Of a stretch of DNA of 64,000 nucleotides, positions 30,082-41,324 are shown piece by piece. The stretch covers positions 3,348,001-3,412,000 of the forward strand of contig JAWHQI010000065.1 in assembly GCA_033032865.1 (NCBI GenBank), written 5' to 3'. Origin of the DNA: Dactylorhiza incarnata (Eukaryota > Streptophyta > Magnoliopsida > Asparagales > Orchidaceae). The position numbers and the translations under genes are program-made. The notes beneath the pieces were generated by a model, which saw only the letters and a program-made list of their open reading frames with translations, had not been told where the DNA came from and did no database searches. Positions within the stretch are counted from its first letter, which is position 1, and each line of letters starts with the position of its first letter.

Positions 30082-31965
30082 TGAGAGTATCTAGTTGTGA
30101 CCTAAATCACTTAGAGGGGGGGGGGGGGGGGTGAATAGGTGGTTTCTATGTCTTTTTGCGGAATTAAAATTATATGAATAAAAGCACACAGAAAACCAAA
30201 GAGCACAGTACACACAAGGATTTATAGTGGTTCCCCGTTCTTGGGTAGTCCACTTTGCACCTCACCTATCTCGCACGACCGACTAGACTAGGCTACTTCA
30301 CTATTCTCGGATTATGAATAATCCTACAACTCGGAGTCAAACTCTTACAATCTCGGAGAACAAAATCTCCTACAACTCGGAGAACAAAATCTCCTACAAC
30401 TCGGAGAACAAAATCTCCTACAACTCGGAGCAAACCACTCCTACAAAAACTCGGAGTAAAACTCCTACAACTCGGAGACAAGGCTCCTACAAACTCGGAA
30501 GAAAAACTTCCTACAATCTCGGAGATGAAATCTCCTACGACTCGGAGCTGCAACTCCTACAAAGAGAAATAGTTGTAAAACAAACTTCTTGAAATCTCAA
30601 TGAGATTTGACTTCAGATCTGAGAAAATCGGTCCTCTTCTTTCTTGCTTGAGAGATAAAGTCTTGCACCTGAAGATCGAAGAAGAAGAAAAATCTTGCTT
30701 GAAAACCTTGATCTGAATACTTGAGTCGACTTGATCAGGAAGGTAGTAGAGAGATTCAGAATAGCTTGATCTTGTCGACTGCCCTTGAGAAGAAGAACAA
30801 CAAATGTTCTTTCTTGATTTGTAGACTGCTTTTGGTGAAGAAGAAAACAGCTGAAATTATTTCCAAGTTGTTGACTGTCTTTTTCAAAAGAGGAGCAACA
30901 GATCTTCTTTTTGTCGGAGAGGAAAAGTTTGCGTGAGAAAATATCAGCCGACAGAATACTGGAAGGAGAATGATTTTCATGAACAGCACTTCACAAAATA
31001 TCAGAAGATAATATATATCAAACTCTTCTCCACGGCTGTACATGAAAATTAAGGAATAAAATCTTCTCTAACGGCTATAATCAGGAGATAAAGAATAAAA
31101 TATTCTTCAACGACTGTAAGCATGAATTAGGGAATATAATTCTGTCAACGGCTAAATAAAATAAATAAGGAAGATATTTCTTTTCAAACGGCTATAATCA
31201 AGAGATAAGGAATTAAATCAATTCCAACGGCTGTCTGCAATAATCAAGGGAAAATTTCCATGAATGCTGTACGCGGTAGAAGCTTAAATGGAAAGCAGAC
31301 ATTAAGGAAACCCAGCGATTTGAATTTCGAAACAACGCCAGCGAAAATTCAGAATCTGTCAAAATTTCGTCGGACGGAACTCCGATCGACGAACTTCCTT
31401 CCTTTCGTCGAACGGAGATCGACGAAGTATATATATAAACAGCGGTCGACGAAATATATTTATAAACATCGGTCGATGAAATATAACCAAACAGCGCTCG
31501 ACGAAATGCTGATAAACTGCGTTCGACGAAATTTCTTCAGCTAACAGCAAGCCAGAGAACGACGAAGTATATTTACTTCGTCAAACGGCGTTCGACGAAT
31601 TCTTGCGTTCGACGAATTCTTGCGTTCGACGAAAAGCTAAATACTTAGAAAAATATTTCTTCCTTATTTCTTCCAGCAACTTTCTCTTAGCAGCAACTTT
31701 CTCTTAGCCTTCCTTTGTGCTTGAATAAAAAGTATACCCCCAATAGAGAGATTTCACACAAGTTAACACTTTGGTCTATACCATGAGGAATTACATAGTA
31801 TAGTCCTGTGTTTAACAACTTATTGAAACCTAACATTGGTTTGTACTTAGTCATTTATAATCTGCAAACACATAACTAGAAAACAACATCAAATACAACT
31901 CAATTCAACTTAGTTCAAAGGAACACTTCTTCAAATCAAGGTAATTGTGGCTCCAATACCCAACA
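30082..31965 (-). repeat. Right (5') LTR of SIRE-like element (1884 bp)
   Basis: It starts TGAGAGTATCTAG directly after the primer binding site and ends ACCCAACA. It carries a G16 run at 30116-30131 where the left copy has G6. It retains a 340-bp internal segment (about 30830-31170, with a repeated AACGGCTATAATCA motif) that the left LTR lacks, most easily explained by deletion in the left copy. Confidence 0.9.
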
Positions 31966-31970
31966 TACAC

Positions 31971-33803
31971 TCCAAATCCTATCCATGATGAGAAGAACTC
32001 AGAGTCGCCAATGTAACATTGGGGACCCACCCAATATTAAATGAGTTTCTTTTAAGTAATATTTAAGCTGTTGTGTTTATTATTGTATTTCTTATTTTAG
32101 CATGCCTAGAGAGCCTATTTAAGGAGTGTGTTGTGATGGGAATCAGTACCTCATTTTACTATTTTGGAGGGGCTTGTGTTGGGCGAGGGAACCAAATACA
32201 AAAAAAACAGGGTGGGGGGTGGGGGATGAAAAGATGGGAGATTGGGGCTGAATCTTGAAGTGACATTAATGTATTAATGGTGGGGAGGAAATTGGGCCAT
32301 GTTGGTGCAAGGCACAGAAAAGACGGTGGCAGGAAAAGACTTGAGTCGGTTAGCGCTTCACAACGTCTCGGTGGGAGATATACATGAAGCCATGGGCCGA
32401 GCGACCAAAATAATAGCTTCATATCTTGTTCCATTCCTAACCTATAATTACCATGCATCTTTTATGATCATATTATCAATTTTTGAGTTAGACTCCTTTC
32501 CCCTTTATTTATATTTTATTTTTTCTCCTTTTATTTTTAATTTTATTTTAGGTTATTGTATTTTTTATTTAATGTTAATTTAATTTTTTACTTAATCTTA
32601 TTTAGTACAAATTTCGTAAAAAATGATTAATTAAAATTGCATTTATTGAACAACCCTAATGAAGTTGATATTGTTAGTTCCAAATAGTTATATTCTCTTA
32701 TATATAGTTATATATTACATAAAATAATTAATTAAAAATAGAGTTAATTAAAAATAGAGTTTAAACGTCTGAGACAAATTTAATGGTGTTAGCATCAAAT
32801 AATTATATCCCTAATATATAGCTATGGATATAGAACACAACTGCCACCTCCATTCATGTTGGTTTTGGTCTCATGGACTTGTCCTCACCGATATACTTAT
32901 AACGGCGCACGCGAGATTCCCCACCAACTCCTTTGACGTTAGCTCTCCTCTCTCTACTTTCACCATCTCTATTCCCTCCCTCGTTGTCGTCCTTGTCTCC
33001 TTTTACGCCTTCTCCAGCCACGACAATGATCTCAACTTTCCTTTTCCAAAGACATTGCAGTCCCCACTCTCGTCATTGGCATCCCAGTCTCGTGAACACC
33101 AGTCATTGTTCCCGTTCCACCAACCTCTCGAGCCCCTAATGCTATGATTCCTATCCCTCATTCTCCGTTGTCAACTAGTCGACAATTTACGCCCTATGAC
33201 CAACGATAATAATGCCCATAGTCTTCCTTTCACACCAATGTAACCCTTTTCTATGCTGCCATGATCTCCGCCTCCTAGCCCACATCCCTTCTTACTTTCC
33301 ATCCTATCTCCCTTTGAAGTTTTCCTAGTCGCACCATCATTTTTCACTCAACCAATCAACCTTCCTCTCTCACCCGCTGCTCCATCTGTAGCATTTGTTG
33401 AGGCACAACTCTCCTCCTCCCTTTTTACTTATCCCATATACAACTTCTATATCAAGCCATGTCGAGCATTGGAGATCCACTACAATTTTTCTTTTTCTCC
33501 TCACATGTTTAACGCCACCTTATTGTCTAGCTCGACACCTTGTTTCCTTCCCAGTGAGTCCCACAAACCCACGCCCAATGCCTAGTTCCCCAAATACATT
33601 CCACATAAAGCAACAACTCTTTTTAAAGCACACAGTCACACCAACTGAACCCCCAAACCCACAACACGTTACGCCCAGTCAAATTCATCTCCCTTCTATC
33701 TGCACTGGTCAAACTCATCCCCAGTACCTACAGTTCATTACACCTCCCTTACCACTCCAATGAAAATCATACACACCCATTTTACCCATCCCAACACTAA
33801 TAA
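31971..33803. other. Intronic sequence without recognisable genes
   Basis: 31971-32820 is ordinary AT-rich sequence, including a tract of T/A repeats around 32500-32780. 32820-33780 is unusually C-rich and pyrimidine-biased on the plus strand with short fortuitous open frames. It resembles neither known domain nor LTR end; a decayed LTR is possible but unsupported. Confidence 0.4.
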
Positions 33804-34017
33804 TGTTTTATATATGTATGAAACTAGAAGAAAGAGAGAATAATTAAATATTCAAAATAATATTATTCTCAATCTTAGAATATTACATGTACAAGGGGCT
33901 CCTTTATATAGAACAAGCGAGAAATAACACAAATGAAAGTAGCAATGTGTGACTAAAGAAGTCTAAGAGATAGGGCCCAATGTGCCACTTATGCATGGGC
34001 TATCTAATGTTCTAACA
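33804..34017 (-). repeat. Short 3' LTR of a copia element (about 214 bp)
   Basis: On the minus strand the sequence CCAGCTTGCGGAAGAG (purine-rich, just after the end of pol) is followed by TGTTAGAACATTAG, and the segment ends TAAAACA. TG...CA ends and the position relative to pol support an LTR. No partner LTR remains because the element is truncated at its 5' end. Confidence 0.55.
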
Positions 34018-35870
34018 CTCTTCCGCAAGCTGGAGCATACAAGTCGTAGACACCAAGATTGGAAAGGCCCTGTCGGTATAGTGAGTGAGGTAAGGCTTTA
34101 GTGAGAACATCAAAGACTTGATCTACTGTTGGAACATGCCGTAAACTCAATTTTTGAAGTTGAACCTTTTCCCAGACAAAGTGACAGTCAATTTCGAAGT
34201 GTTTGGTGCGCTCATGAAACACAAGATTTTCAGCAATATGGATAGCAACTTGGCTATCACAAAAGAGAACGGCTGGAGATGGAAGCTGGACTCCTAAATC
34301 AGTAAGGGGACTCTCTAGCCAGGTGAGTTCTGAAACGGCAACAGCCATGAAACGATATCCAGCTTCAACGGAGGAGCAAACAACCACAGTTTGCTTCTTT
34401 CTTTGTCAGGTAACCAGATTTCTGCCAAAATATGTGCAATAACTGCTAGTTGATCGACGATCATCGAGGGACCAAGCATAATCAACATCACAATATGCAA
34501 CGAGAGACAGAGAAGTGGAAGGCTTGTACAACAGGCCTTGTCCTGGATCATTTTTCAAATATCTAAGAATACGTTCGACTGCCTAAATATGGGAGGTCCG
34601 AGGAGTATGCATGAAGAGACTAACCACACCGACCACAAAGGATATGTCGGGTCGTGTGACAGTAAGATAGATAAGCTTGCCAACGAGGCGTTGATAATAC
34701 TCTAGATTAGGCAGGAGTTGATTAGAGTCCGACCTATGAGCACACCGTTGATGATTTGCGTCCATAGGTGTATCCACGAGCTTACACCCATAGTAGCAAG
34801 CATCATGAAGTAGATCAAGGCAGTATTTCCGCTGAGAGAGAACAAGACCATCAGGTTGTCGAGTGACCTAAATCCCTAAGAAGTATCGGAGCCGGCCCAG
34901 GTCTTGTGTGGAATTGAGAGGCAAGATGTTTTCTTGATCTGAGTAATGCCAGATAAATCATCACCCGTGACAAGAATATAATCCACATAGACCAAGAGAA
35001 TAACAGTGCATGAAGGACGTCGACAGATAAACATGGAGAAGTCTGCTGAGCTGCGAGTAAAGCCACACTCACGAACCACCCGGCTAAACTTATCAAACCA
35101 CGCCCGTGAAGACTGTTTGGGGCCGTATAGAGATTCCCCCGTGGTTGCATAATCAAGAGGTTGTTGCATATAAACAGTCTCCATAAGGTCGCCATTATGG
35201 AAGGCGTTCTTGATGTCGAGACAGTACAACGGCCACTGGCGATGGACAATAAGAGAGATTAGGAGACGAACAGTGTTGAGCTTGGCAACAAGAGAGAAGG
35301 TCTTCTTATAATCAAGTCCATGTTGTTAAGTGAATCTGCGTGCAACAAGGCGTGCTTTGAGGCTGTCGATCTGCCCATTTGGATGACGCTTCGCGGAGAA
35401 GATCCACTTACAACTAACCATGAAATTGTTAGGGGGGGAAGGGGAACAAGGTCCCATGTGTGATTTGCCCATATTGTAGTCATTTCCTCATCCATGGCCG
35501 CTCGCCAACCAGGATGATGAAGAGCTTCCTGCATAGAAGAGGGAGAGGAAATAGAAAACAAGGAGATCGCACACCTGCGCAGATCAGAGGGGAGCTGGTG
35601 CAAGTAGATGTTGTTGGAGAGAGGGTGCGCGGTGGAGGGTGTGTTCGGATCAACGGTCAGCGGAAGATCAGTAGCAGACAGGGGCTGTTGCGTGGTACTT
35701 GATCGAGGATAGTGGTGAGAGTAGACACGAAGGGGAGGAGCCGGGGCAGATGATGGTGTTGGGAGTAACGATGGAAAGGGGAGGTGGTAGGAACAAGATG
35801 ATGCACACTCGCTTGAACAACCCAAAAGTCGGGAACGGAGCCTTGACACAAACCTAATTTTAGCACGCAA
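34018..35870 (-). pseudogene. Ty1/copia pol, RT and RNase H (5'-truncated, broken)
   Basis: On the minus strand: ALHHPGWRAAMDEEMTTIW and NHTWDLVPLPP (about 35545-35460), YCLDIKNAFHNGDLMETVYM (about 35225-35165), the RT catalytic motif as YVDYILVTG (normally YVDDILV, about 35000-34975), YYQRLVGKLIYLTVTRPDIS, then RNase H: SSVEAGYRFMAVAVSELTW, SPAVLFCDSQVAIHIAENLV, FHERTKHFEIDCHFVWEKVQ and VLTKALP. The change of the second catalytic Asp to Tyr, plus stops, make it inactive. Integrase and gag are missing; the sequence joins the LTR of chromovirus 3 near 35870. Confidence 0.85.
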
Positions 35871-35879
35871 TCACAACAA

Positions 35880-36962
35880 GGGCTCCAAGTTTCAAGGGGA
35901 GCGGGTGACAAATTAATAGAAATAACCGACACGCGCCTTGGCAAAGAACACGAACAAGCTCCGCAGATAGAATTCACAACAACGAAAAAAGAAACAAGCC
36001 AAGCAAACACGATGTAACGAAATATGATGCGAAGAATGCTACCTTCCAAATAAAGACTTATAATTGCTACTCGTCCATTAATATTCAACCAAACAGCCAG
36101 GAAATGGAGTAACGTAAGGAAAGATCTCACCCTGGGGCTTCACAAGCCCTATCGGACACGATCCAAGTGGTGAACGGTTGGTCGGCACGCTGGTGGAGGG
36201 GAAACGGAGGTTGATGGCTCTCCGGACAGCCGACTCCTCACGGAAGGGGGAAACGAACACCACGTCAGGCGGTAGAGGAGGGACCGACTGCAAGGAAGAC
36301 GTCGGCCACTGGTGGTGGTTGCGCGAACAGCGAGAGGAGGATGTGCGCCGATCGGATTTGCTGGTGGCTCCACGGAACAGGAACAGGGTTGAGGGATTCC
36401 GATCGGACCGACTGGTGGCTCCACGGGCAAAGACGGGCTCGGGCGGAGGTCTGAAGGTTGATGGGGTTCCACGTAGCCTGGAGTGGTCGGAGGAATGAGG
36501 AAGGGTCGCCGGTCGGAGAGGCTCCACGGGATTGGATCGGCGTACGGAAACAGGGGAAGATCGCGGATTTTTGGAGGAAGAGGAGACGGGTCCGAGACTT
36601 GCACCGGCCTGGGTACCGTGATGAGTTCTTTCTCACAATACCAGCCGCCCCCTAGGGCTTCCACATTTCCTATTTATAAGGAAGCTAGGCTGAATAATAT
36701 TGAGCATTAATATTTTAGTAATTTCTTTAAATTGGAAGAATAACACTCACCTCACCGTCTCTCGTCACACCAGGCCAATTCATTCAGGGTCATGTGAGTT
36801 GGCCGGGCTCACATGCCAGATACAAAATTTGCGCGACGCGCTACAACCAAGTTAAAATAACAAACAACAAATAAAATTGTGCGCGACGCGCTACAACAAT
36901 GTCAAAATAAAATACCAACAAAACTAAATAATGCGACGATAATAAAAGACAGAAATTGAGAA
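35880..36962 (-). repeat. Probable 3' LTR region of chromovirus 3
   Basis: It lies directly downstream of the pol stop (36963). On the minus strand it contains a repeated GTAGCGCGTCGCGCA motif (about 36885 and 36825), a TATAAATAGG box (about 36680) and a GC-rich transcribed-leader-like part with GTGGAGCCACCAG repeats. Open frames on both strands at 36078-36664 appear fortuitous. Boundaries are approximate. Confidence 0.5.
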
Positions 36963-39629
36963 TTAAGACGTCGTCGAGGTTGCACCAATTCCCCCGAGGT
37001 TGAGAGACCTCGACCCCGGCAAGACTGGGCAACTGGGGGCGACAGAGAGATCCGGGCGGCGACGCTGAAGCTCCTGGGCGCTGATCCACGTACTGTCCAA
37101 AAGGTCACGTCCGCGCCATGCCACTAAGTATCGCTGGTATGTACCATGCCGGGTCTGGAATTCGCGAACGTCCAAGATGTGCTCTATCTCCTCGACTGTA
37201 GGGGTGAAAGTAGATTGGAAGCCTGTCTCTGATCCGGTTCCCAGTGACGGAGGTGGTATCAGACTGGTGGGTGGTGGGCCATGAAACAGAACTTGATCCG
37301 ACACATTGAAAATCGGGGAAGTGCCGAATTCCAACGGTAGGTCTATAAGATAGGCGTTCTCTCCCAGCCGCTTCCTCACCTGAAAGGGTCCAAAACGGCG
37401 CTGTTGAAGCTTGTGATACGACCCGGTGGGAAACCTTTCCTTCTGAAAGTGGACCAATACCCAATCTCCTGCCGAAAAATACAGTTCACGACGGCGAGTG
37501 TCCGCCGCGAGCTTGTATTTTTCAGAAGCTGCCTGCAATTGTTTATTAATAGACTTGTGTAGCGACTTCAAATCATCAATGAAAGTGGTAGCATCGAAAG
37601 AAATACGCTCGTGGCACGGAAGGGAGTGACGATCCAGGAAGTGTGGGATGGAAAACCCGTAAACAATTTCGAATGGAAATTTTTGGGTGGAACGATTCAG
37701 GGAACCGTTGTAAGCAAACTCGGCCCGGGAAGTGGCCATGTCCCATTGCTTAGGATGCTCATCGGCCAACATCTCAATAATTCACCCAAACTCCGGTTGA
37801 CCACTTCGGTCTGCCCGTCTGTTTGGGGGTGATAAACGCTGCTGAATTTTAGTTTTGTGCCAAACTTGCCCCAAAGAATCTTCCAAAAATATCCCATGAA
37901 ACGAGTGTCCCTATCAGACAAGAATACTCGCGGGACCCCATGAAGTCTAACTACCTCCCTAAAGAACAACTCAGCGACATGCGCCCCGTCGGATGTCTTC
38001 CTAAAGGAATGAAACGAGCCATCTTAGAGAATCTATTAACCACTACAAAGACAGTATCAACTCGACGGGCGGTGGTGGGTAGGCCACTAACGAAATCCAT
38101 GGACACCTCGTCCCACGATCGCTTGGGAATGGGCAATGGTGTGTAAAATCCCTTGTTTTGGGAGTGCCCCTTAAATAGCCTGCAGGTTTAACACGATTGA
38201 ATCAACTTCACGATGTCCCTTCTCATGCACGACCAGTAGTAGCGAGCCTTGGCGAGGTCCAACATCTTCGACTCCCCAAAGTGCCCACCTAACCCCATGG
38301 AATGTAGCTCAGTGAGGAGCAACTCACGTGACGGACCCTGACAGATACACAGACGCGTCCCTCAGAATAAGTACCCTTCACTCAGGATAAAATGACCCGA
38401 ACCATCCGCGCCTCTCGTCCGACAGTCCTCCCAAATGATGCTAAAATCAGGGTCAGTGGCGTATGACTCCCGCTGCGAATTCTAAGTCTATGATTTGCGG
38501 CTGCAGAGATACGAGAACGTGTGCGCGTCTACTAAGGGCGTCGACCACTGGGTTGGCCGCCCCGAGCTTGTGTCTAATGTGGAAAGTGTACTATTGGAGG
38601 AAAGCGACCCACTTTGCGTGGCGTCCTCCCTTTAGGAGTTCAGGTGTCGCAACGCATCGTGGTCCGTGTTCAGCACGAACTCGCGCTGGATCAGGTAGTG
38701 GCGCCAATGTCGGAGAGCTTGGACGATGGCGAAGAATTCGATGCCATAAGTTGAGTATCGGGTCTTCGCGTCGTCAAGCTTCTCACTATGGAATGCCACA
38801 GGTCAGCCCTCCTGGCTCAGAACGACTCTTATACCGACGTGGGAAGCATCGCAGTCGACCTCAAATATCTTCTCAAAATCGGGAAGAGCCAGTACGGGAG
38901 CACTCGACATCTTCTCCTTCTCATGCCTCAGCCTCGACCGTCCACGTGAACTGGCCCTTCTTGAGGCAATCCATTATGGGTGCGATGTGGGTGCTAAAAT
39001 TACGGATGAATCGTCGATAGAACGACGCCAATCCGTGGAATCCCCTGGCCTCCGTAAAGTTCCTGGGCGTTGGCCAAGATACAATCGCTCTCACTTTCTC
39101 CTGATCTACTCGGATCCCCTCAGAAGAAACTATATATCCCAAAAAGGTGAGACTGTCAGTAAGGAAAGTGCACTTCTTCAGATTGATGATCAGTCGGTGT
39201 TCACGCAGGATCTGAAGGACCTGGCGCAGGTGGGTGATGTGCTGGTCGGGCTCAGTGCTATTAACCAAAATGTCATCGAAGTAGACTACGCACAAATCCC
39301 TATCAGGGGTCTAAGGACCTGAGTCATCAGACGCATAAAGGCGCTCGGGGCATTGGACAGTCCGAAGAGCATGACCATCCACTCATACAACCCCTCCTTG
39401 GTCTTAAAGGCGGTTTTCCATTCGTCTCCAGGACGTACCCGAATCTGATGGTATCCGCTCTTGAGATCGATCTTCGAGAACACTCACGCGCCGCTCAGCA
39501 TATCGAGCATGTCATCCAATCGGGGAATCGGAAAACGATTCTTGATGGTGATCTTGTTGATAGTGCGGCTATCAACACACATACGCCATGTTCCGTCTTT
39601 TTTGGGGACAAGAAGAGCAGAGACGACGC
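36963..39629 (-). pseudogene. Chromovirus 3 pol: RT, RNase H, integrase, chromodomain (C-terminal two thirds)
   Basis: On the minus strand: [20 protein letters not shown] (about 39615-39555), [33 protein letters not shown] (39480-39430), the catalytic VVYFDDILV (about 39290-39265), LTFLGYIVSSEGI, YRRFIRNFSTH; then broken RNase H; integrase [20 protein letters not shown] (about 38105-38045), [15 protein letters not shown] and [20 protein letters not shown] (37850-37790). A long last frame (37772-36963) holds FQKERFPTGSYHKLQQRRFG, the GPY-type region, and a chromodomain (VEEIEHILDVREFQTRHG, YLVAWRGRDLLDSTW). Scattered stops, such as one after MLSGA, inactivate it. The chromodomain looks well preserved. 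Confidence 0.85.
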
Positions 39630-39789
39630 TGTACAACCCCCATATCCATCGAGTAGGTTGCCGCGACCCAGGAGTGCATCGGGGCCGCGTCTGTAGTATG
39701 ATCCAAGACAGGGAGAAAGGAGGGAGAGCGGTAGAGGCAAAAACCTCCTGCTCACCCAGCTGGAGTAAGAGGTAAGTGAGGGGGAGAGA

Positions 39790-40590
39790 GGAGGAGGGGC
39801 GGGTGCCCCCCTCTCTCGCCCTCGCCCAGCTAGGGGCGAGAGGGGAGGGGCGGGTGCCCCCCTCTCGCCCTCGCCCAGCTAGGGGCGAGAGGGGAGGGGC
39901 GGGTGCCCCCCTCTCGCCGCACCCAGCTAGGGGCGAGAGGGGAGGGGCGGGTGCCCCCCCTCTCGCCCTCGCCCAGCTAGGGGCGAGAGGGGAGGGGCGG
40001 GTGCCCCCCCTCTCGCCGCACCCAGCTAGGGGCGAGAGGGGAGGGGCGGGTGCCCCCCCTCTCGCCCTCGCCCAGCTAGGGGCGAGAGGGGAGGGGCGGG
40101 TGCCCCCCCTCTCGCCGCACCCAGCTAGGGGCGAGAGGGGAGGGGCGGGTGCCCCCCCTCTCGCCCTCGCCCAGCTAGGGGCGAGAGGGGAGGGGCGGGT
40201 GCCCCCCCTCTCGCCGCACCCAGCTAGGGGTGAGAGGGGAGGGGCGGGTGCCCCCCCTCTCGCCCTCGCCCAGCTAGGGGCGAGAGGGGAGGGGCGGGTG
40301 CCCCCCCTCTCGCCGCACCCAGCTAGGGGCGAGAGGGGAGGGGCGGGTGCCCCCCTTCTCGCCCTCGCCCAGCTAGGGGCGAGAGGGGAGGGGCGGGTGC
40401 CCCCCCTCTCGCCGCACCCAGCTAGGGGCGAGAGGGGAGGGGCGGGTGCCCCCCCTCTCGCCCTCGCCCAGCTAGGGGAGAGAGGGGAGGGGCGGGTGCC
40501 CCCCCTCTCGCCCTCGCCCAGCTAGGGGCGAGAGGGGAGGGGCGGGTGCCCCCCCTCTCGCCCGCACCCAGCCAGGGGCGAGTGGAGGAG
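39790..40590. repeat. GC-rich LTR array, 99-bp dimer of 49/50-bp units, hairpin and G4 prone
   Basis: The basic unit reads CAGCTAGGGGCGAGAGGGG then AGGGGCGGGTGCCCCCC and CTCTCGCC, alternating with CTCGCC or GCAC links, which gives a 99-bp higher-order repeat. Within each unit GGCGAGAGGG and CCCTCTCGCC are exact inverted repeats, and GGGGCGAGAGGGG with AGGGGCGGG supplies four G-runs on one strand. Since 99 is divisible by three, a 249-codon frame runs through it (39776-40525), but its [10 protein letters not shown] repeats have no protein-like support. Confidence 0.9.
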
Positions 40591-40727
40591 GGGGGGCGAC
40601 CCCCTCTCTCGCCCCCGACCCTGGTAAGGGGGAAGACCCTTGGTCTCGCCCCAACCCAGCGAGGAGGCTCGCCGAGCTCCGCGAGGTAACCCCTCTCGCC
40701 CAGTTCCAGAGGAGGGGGGGGGGAGGT

Positions 40728-40945
40728 TGGTCTGCGTTTAGTATCCCAGAACAGCGGGATTTGGCTATTTGCAGTCCAGTTTTGGCTATTCGCAGTTCAA
40801 TGGTCTGCGTTTAGCGCTTCAGAACAGCGGGATTTGGCTATTTGCAGTCCAGTTTTGGCTATTCGCAGTCCAATGGTCTGCGTTTAGCGCTTCAGAACAG
40901 CGGGATTTGGCTATTTGCAGTCCAGTTTTGGCTATTCGCAGTCCA
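40728..40945. repeat. 73-bp direct repeat, three copies, just upstream of the LTR TATA box
   Basis: TGGTCTGCGTTTAG begins at 40728, 40801 and 40874. Each unit also contains CAGAACAGCGGGATTTGGCT and two GGCTATTYGCAGTC half-repeats. The position right before the TATA box suggests enhancer units of the LTR promoter. The same three copies are at 45512-45729 in the other LTR. Confidence 0.9.
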
Positions 40946-40958
40946 GATCCGAAAAACC

Positions 40959-40966
40959 TATAAATA
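40959..40966 (+). promoter_or_regulatory. TATA box of the 5' LTR
   Basis: ACCTATAAATAGGACC is a canonical plant TATA box downstream of the repeat arrays; transcription would start about 30 nt later. Its counterpart in the 3' LTR is at 45743-45750. Confidence 0.8.
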
Positions 40967-41276
40967 GGACCAAGGGGGCACCATTTGGGGGATCTCATTC
41001 TTAGCTATCTCTCTCCCCTCTCTCCCTCCTCAGCAAGTCTCTAGAGAGGGTGAGGAGAGGCTCCAGTGGTGCCCAAGCTTAGTAGTGGCTTGGGAGGGGA
41101 AGTTCCAAGGGGACTTCCGGGTATGTGGCGGGACCTCCCCACTAAGCCCTTGGTCCAGTTCTTAGTTCCGACACCTTCAACCTAGAGCTCTCCCTTGGGG
41201 GAAGTAAGGGTCGGTCGCCCCTCAGCCTCGTTGAGGGCCCCGAACTCCACAGAGACCGAGTTGTCGGTTTCAACAT

Positions 41277-41296
41277 TTATGGTGCGGTGAGCGTGG
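41277..41296 (+). promoter_or_regulatory. Probable primer binding site of Tat-like element
   Basis: TTATGGTGCGGTGAGCGTG follows the LTR directly. TGGTGC resembles the TGGCGCC start of primer sites used by Tat elements but is not exact, so the tRNA cannot be named. Confidence 0.4.
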
Positions 41297-41324
41297 AGTG
41301 TGACCGATTCAAGAAACTCTCAAG

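Larger units (their letters stand above)
24630..31965 (-). mobile_element. SIRE/Maximus-like Ty1/copia element lacking pol (minus strand)
   Basis: LTRs flank a gag region with a MULE inside it, and no integrase, RT or RNase H is present. The flanks are TACAT (24625-24629) and TACAC (31966-31970), a 5-bp duplication with one mismatch. On the minus strand a primer binding site (ending TTGGTATCAGAG, about 30068-30081) follows the right LTR and a purine tract (AAATAGGGAGAGAT) precedes the left one. The gag is of the long, acidic type seen in SIRE-lineage copia elements. Without pol it depends on a partner element. Confidence 0.85.
39630..41275 (+). repeat. 5' LTR of the Tat-like element (1646 bp)
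   Basis: TG...CA ends. In order it holds a unique start, a GC-rich array (39790-40590), a 73-bp repeat in three copies (40728-40945), TATAAATA at 40959-40966, and a pyrimidine-rich leader. It differs from the 3' LTR by a handful of substitutions and by array length. Confidence 0.95.

Noticed and set aside
36078..36664. Overlapping open frames on both strands
   Set aside because: They lie in the GC-rich leader part of the probable chromovirus 3 LTR and match no protein family I know.
39776..40525. 249-codon open frame (and matching frame at 44785-45309)
   Set aside because: It is created by a 99-bp GC-rich LTR repeat divisible by three; several frames are open and the peptide is a simple repeat inside an LTR.
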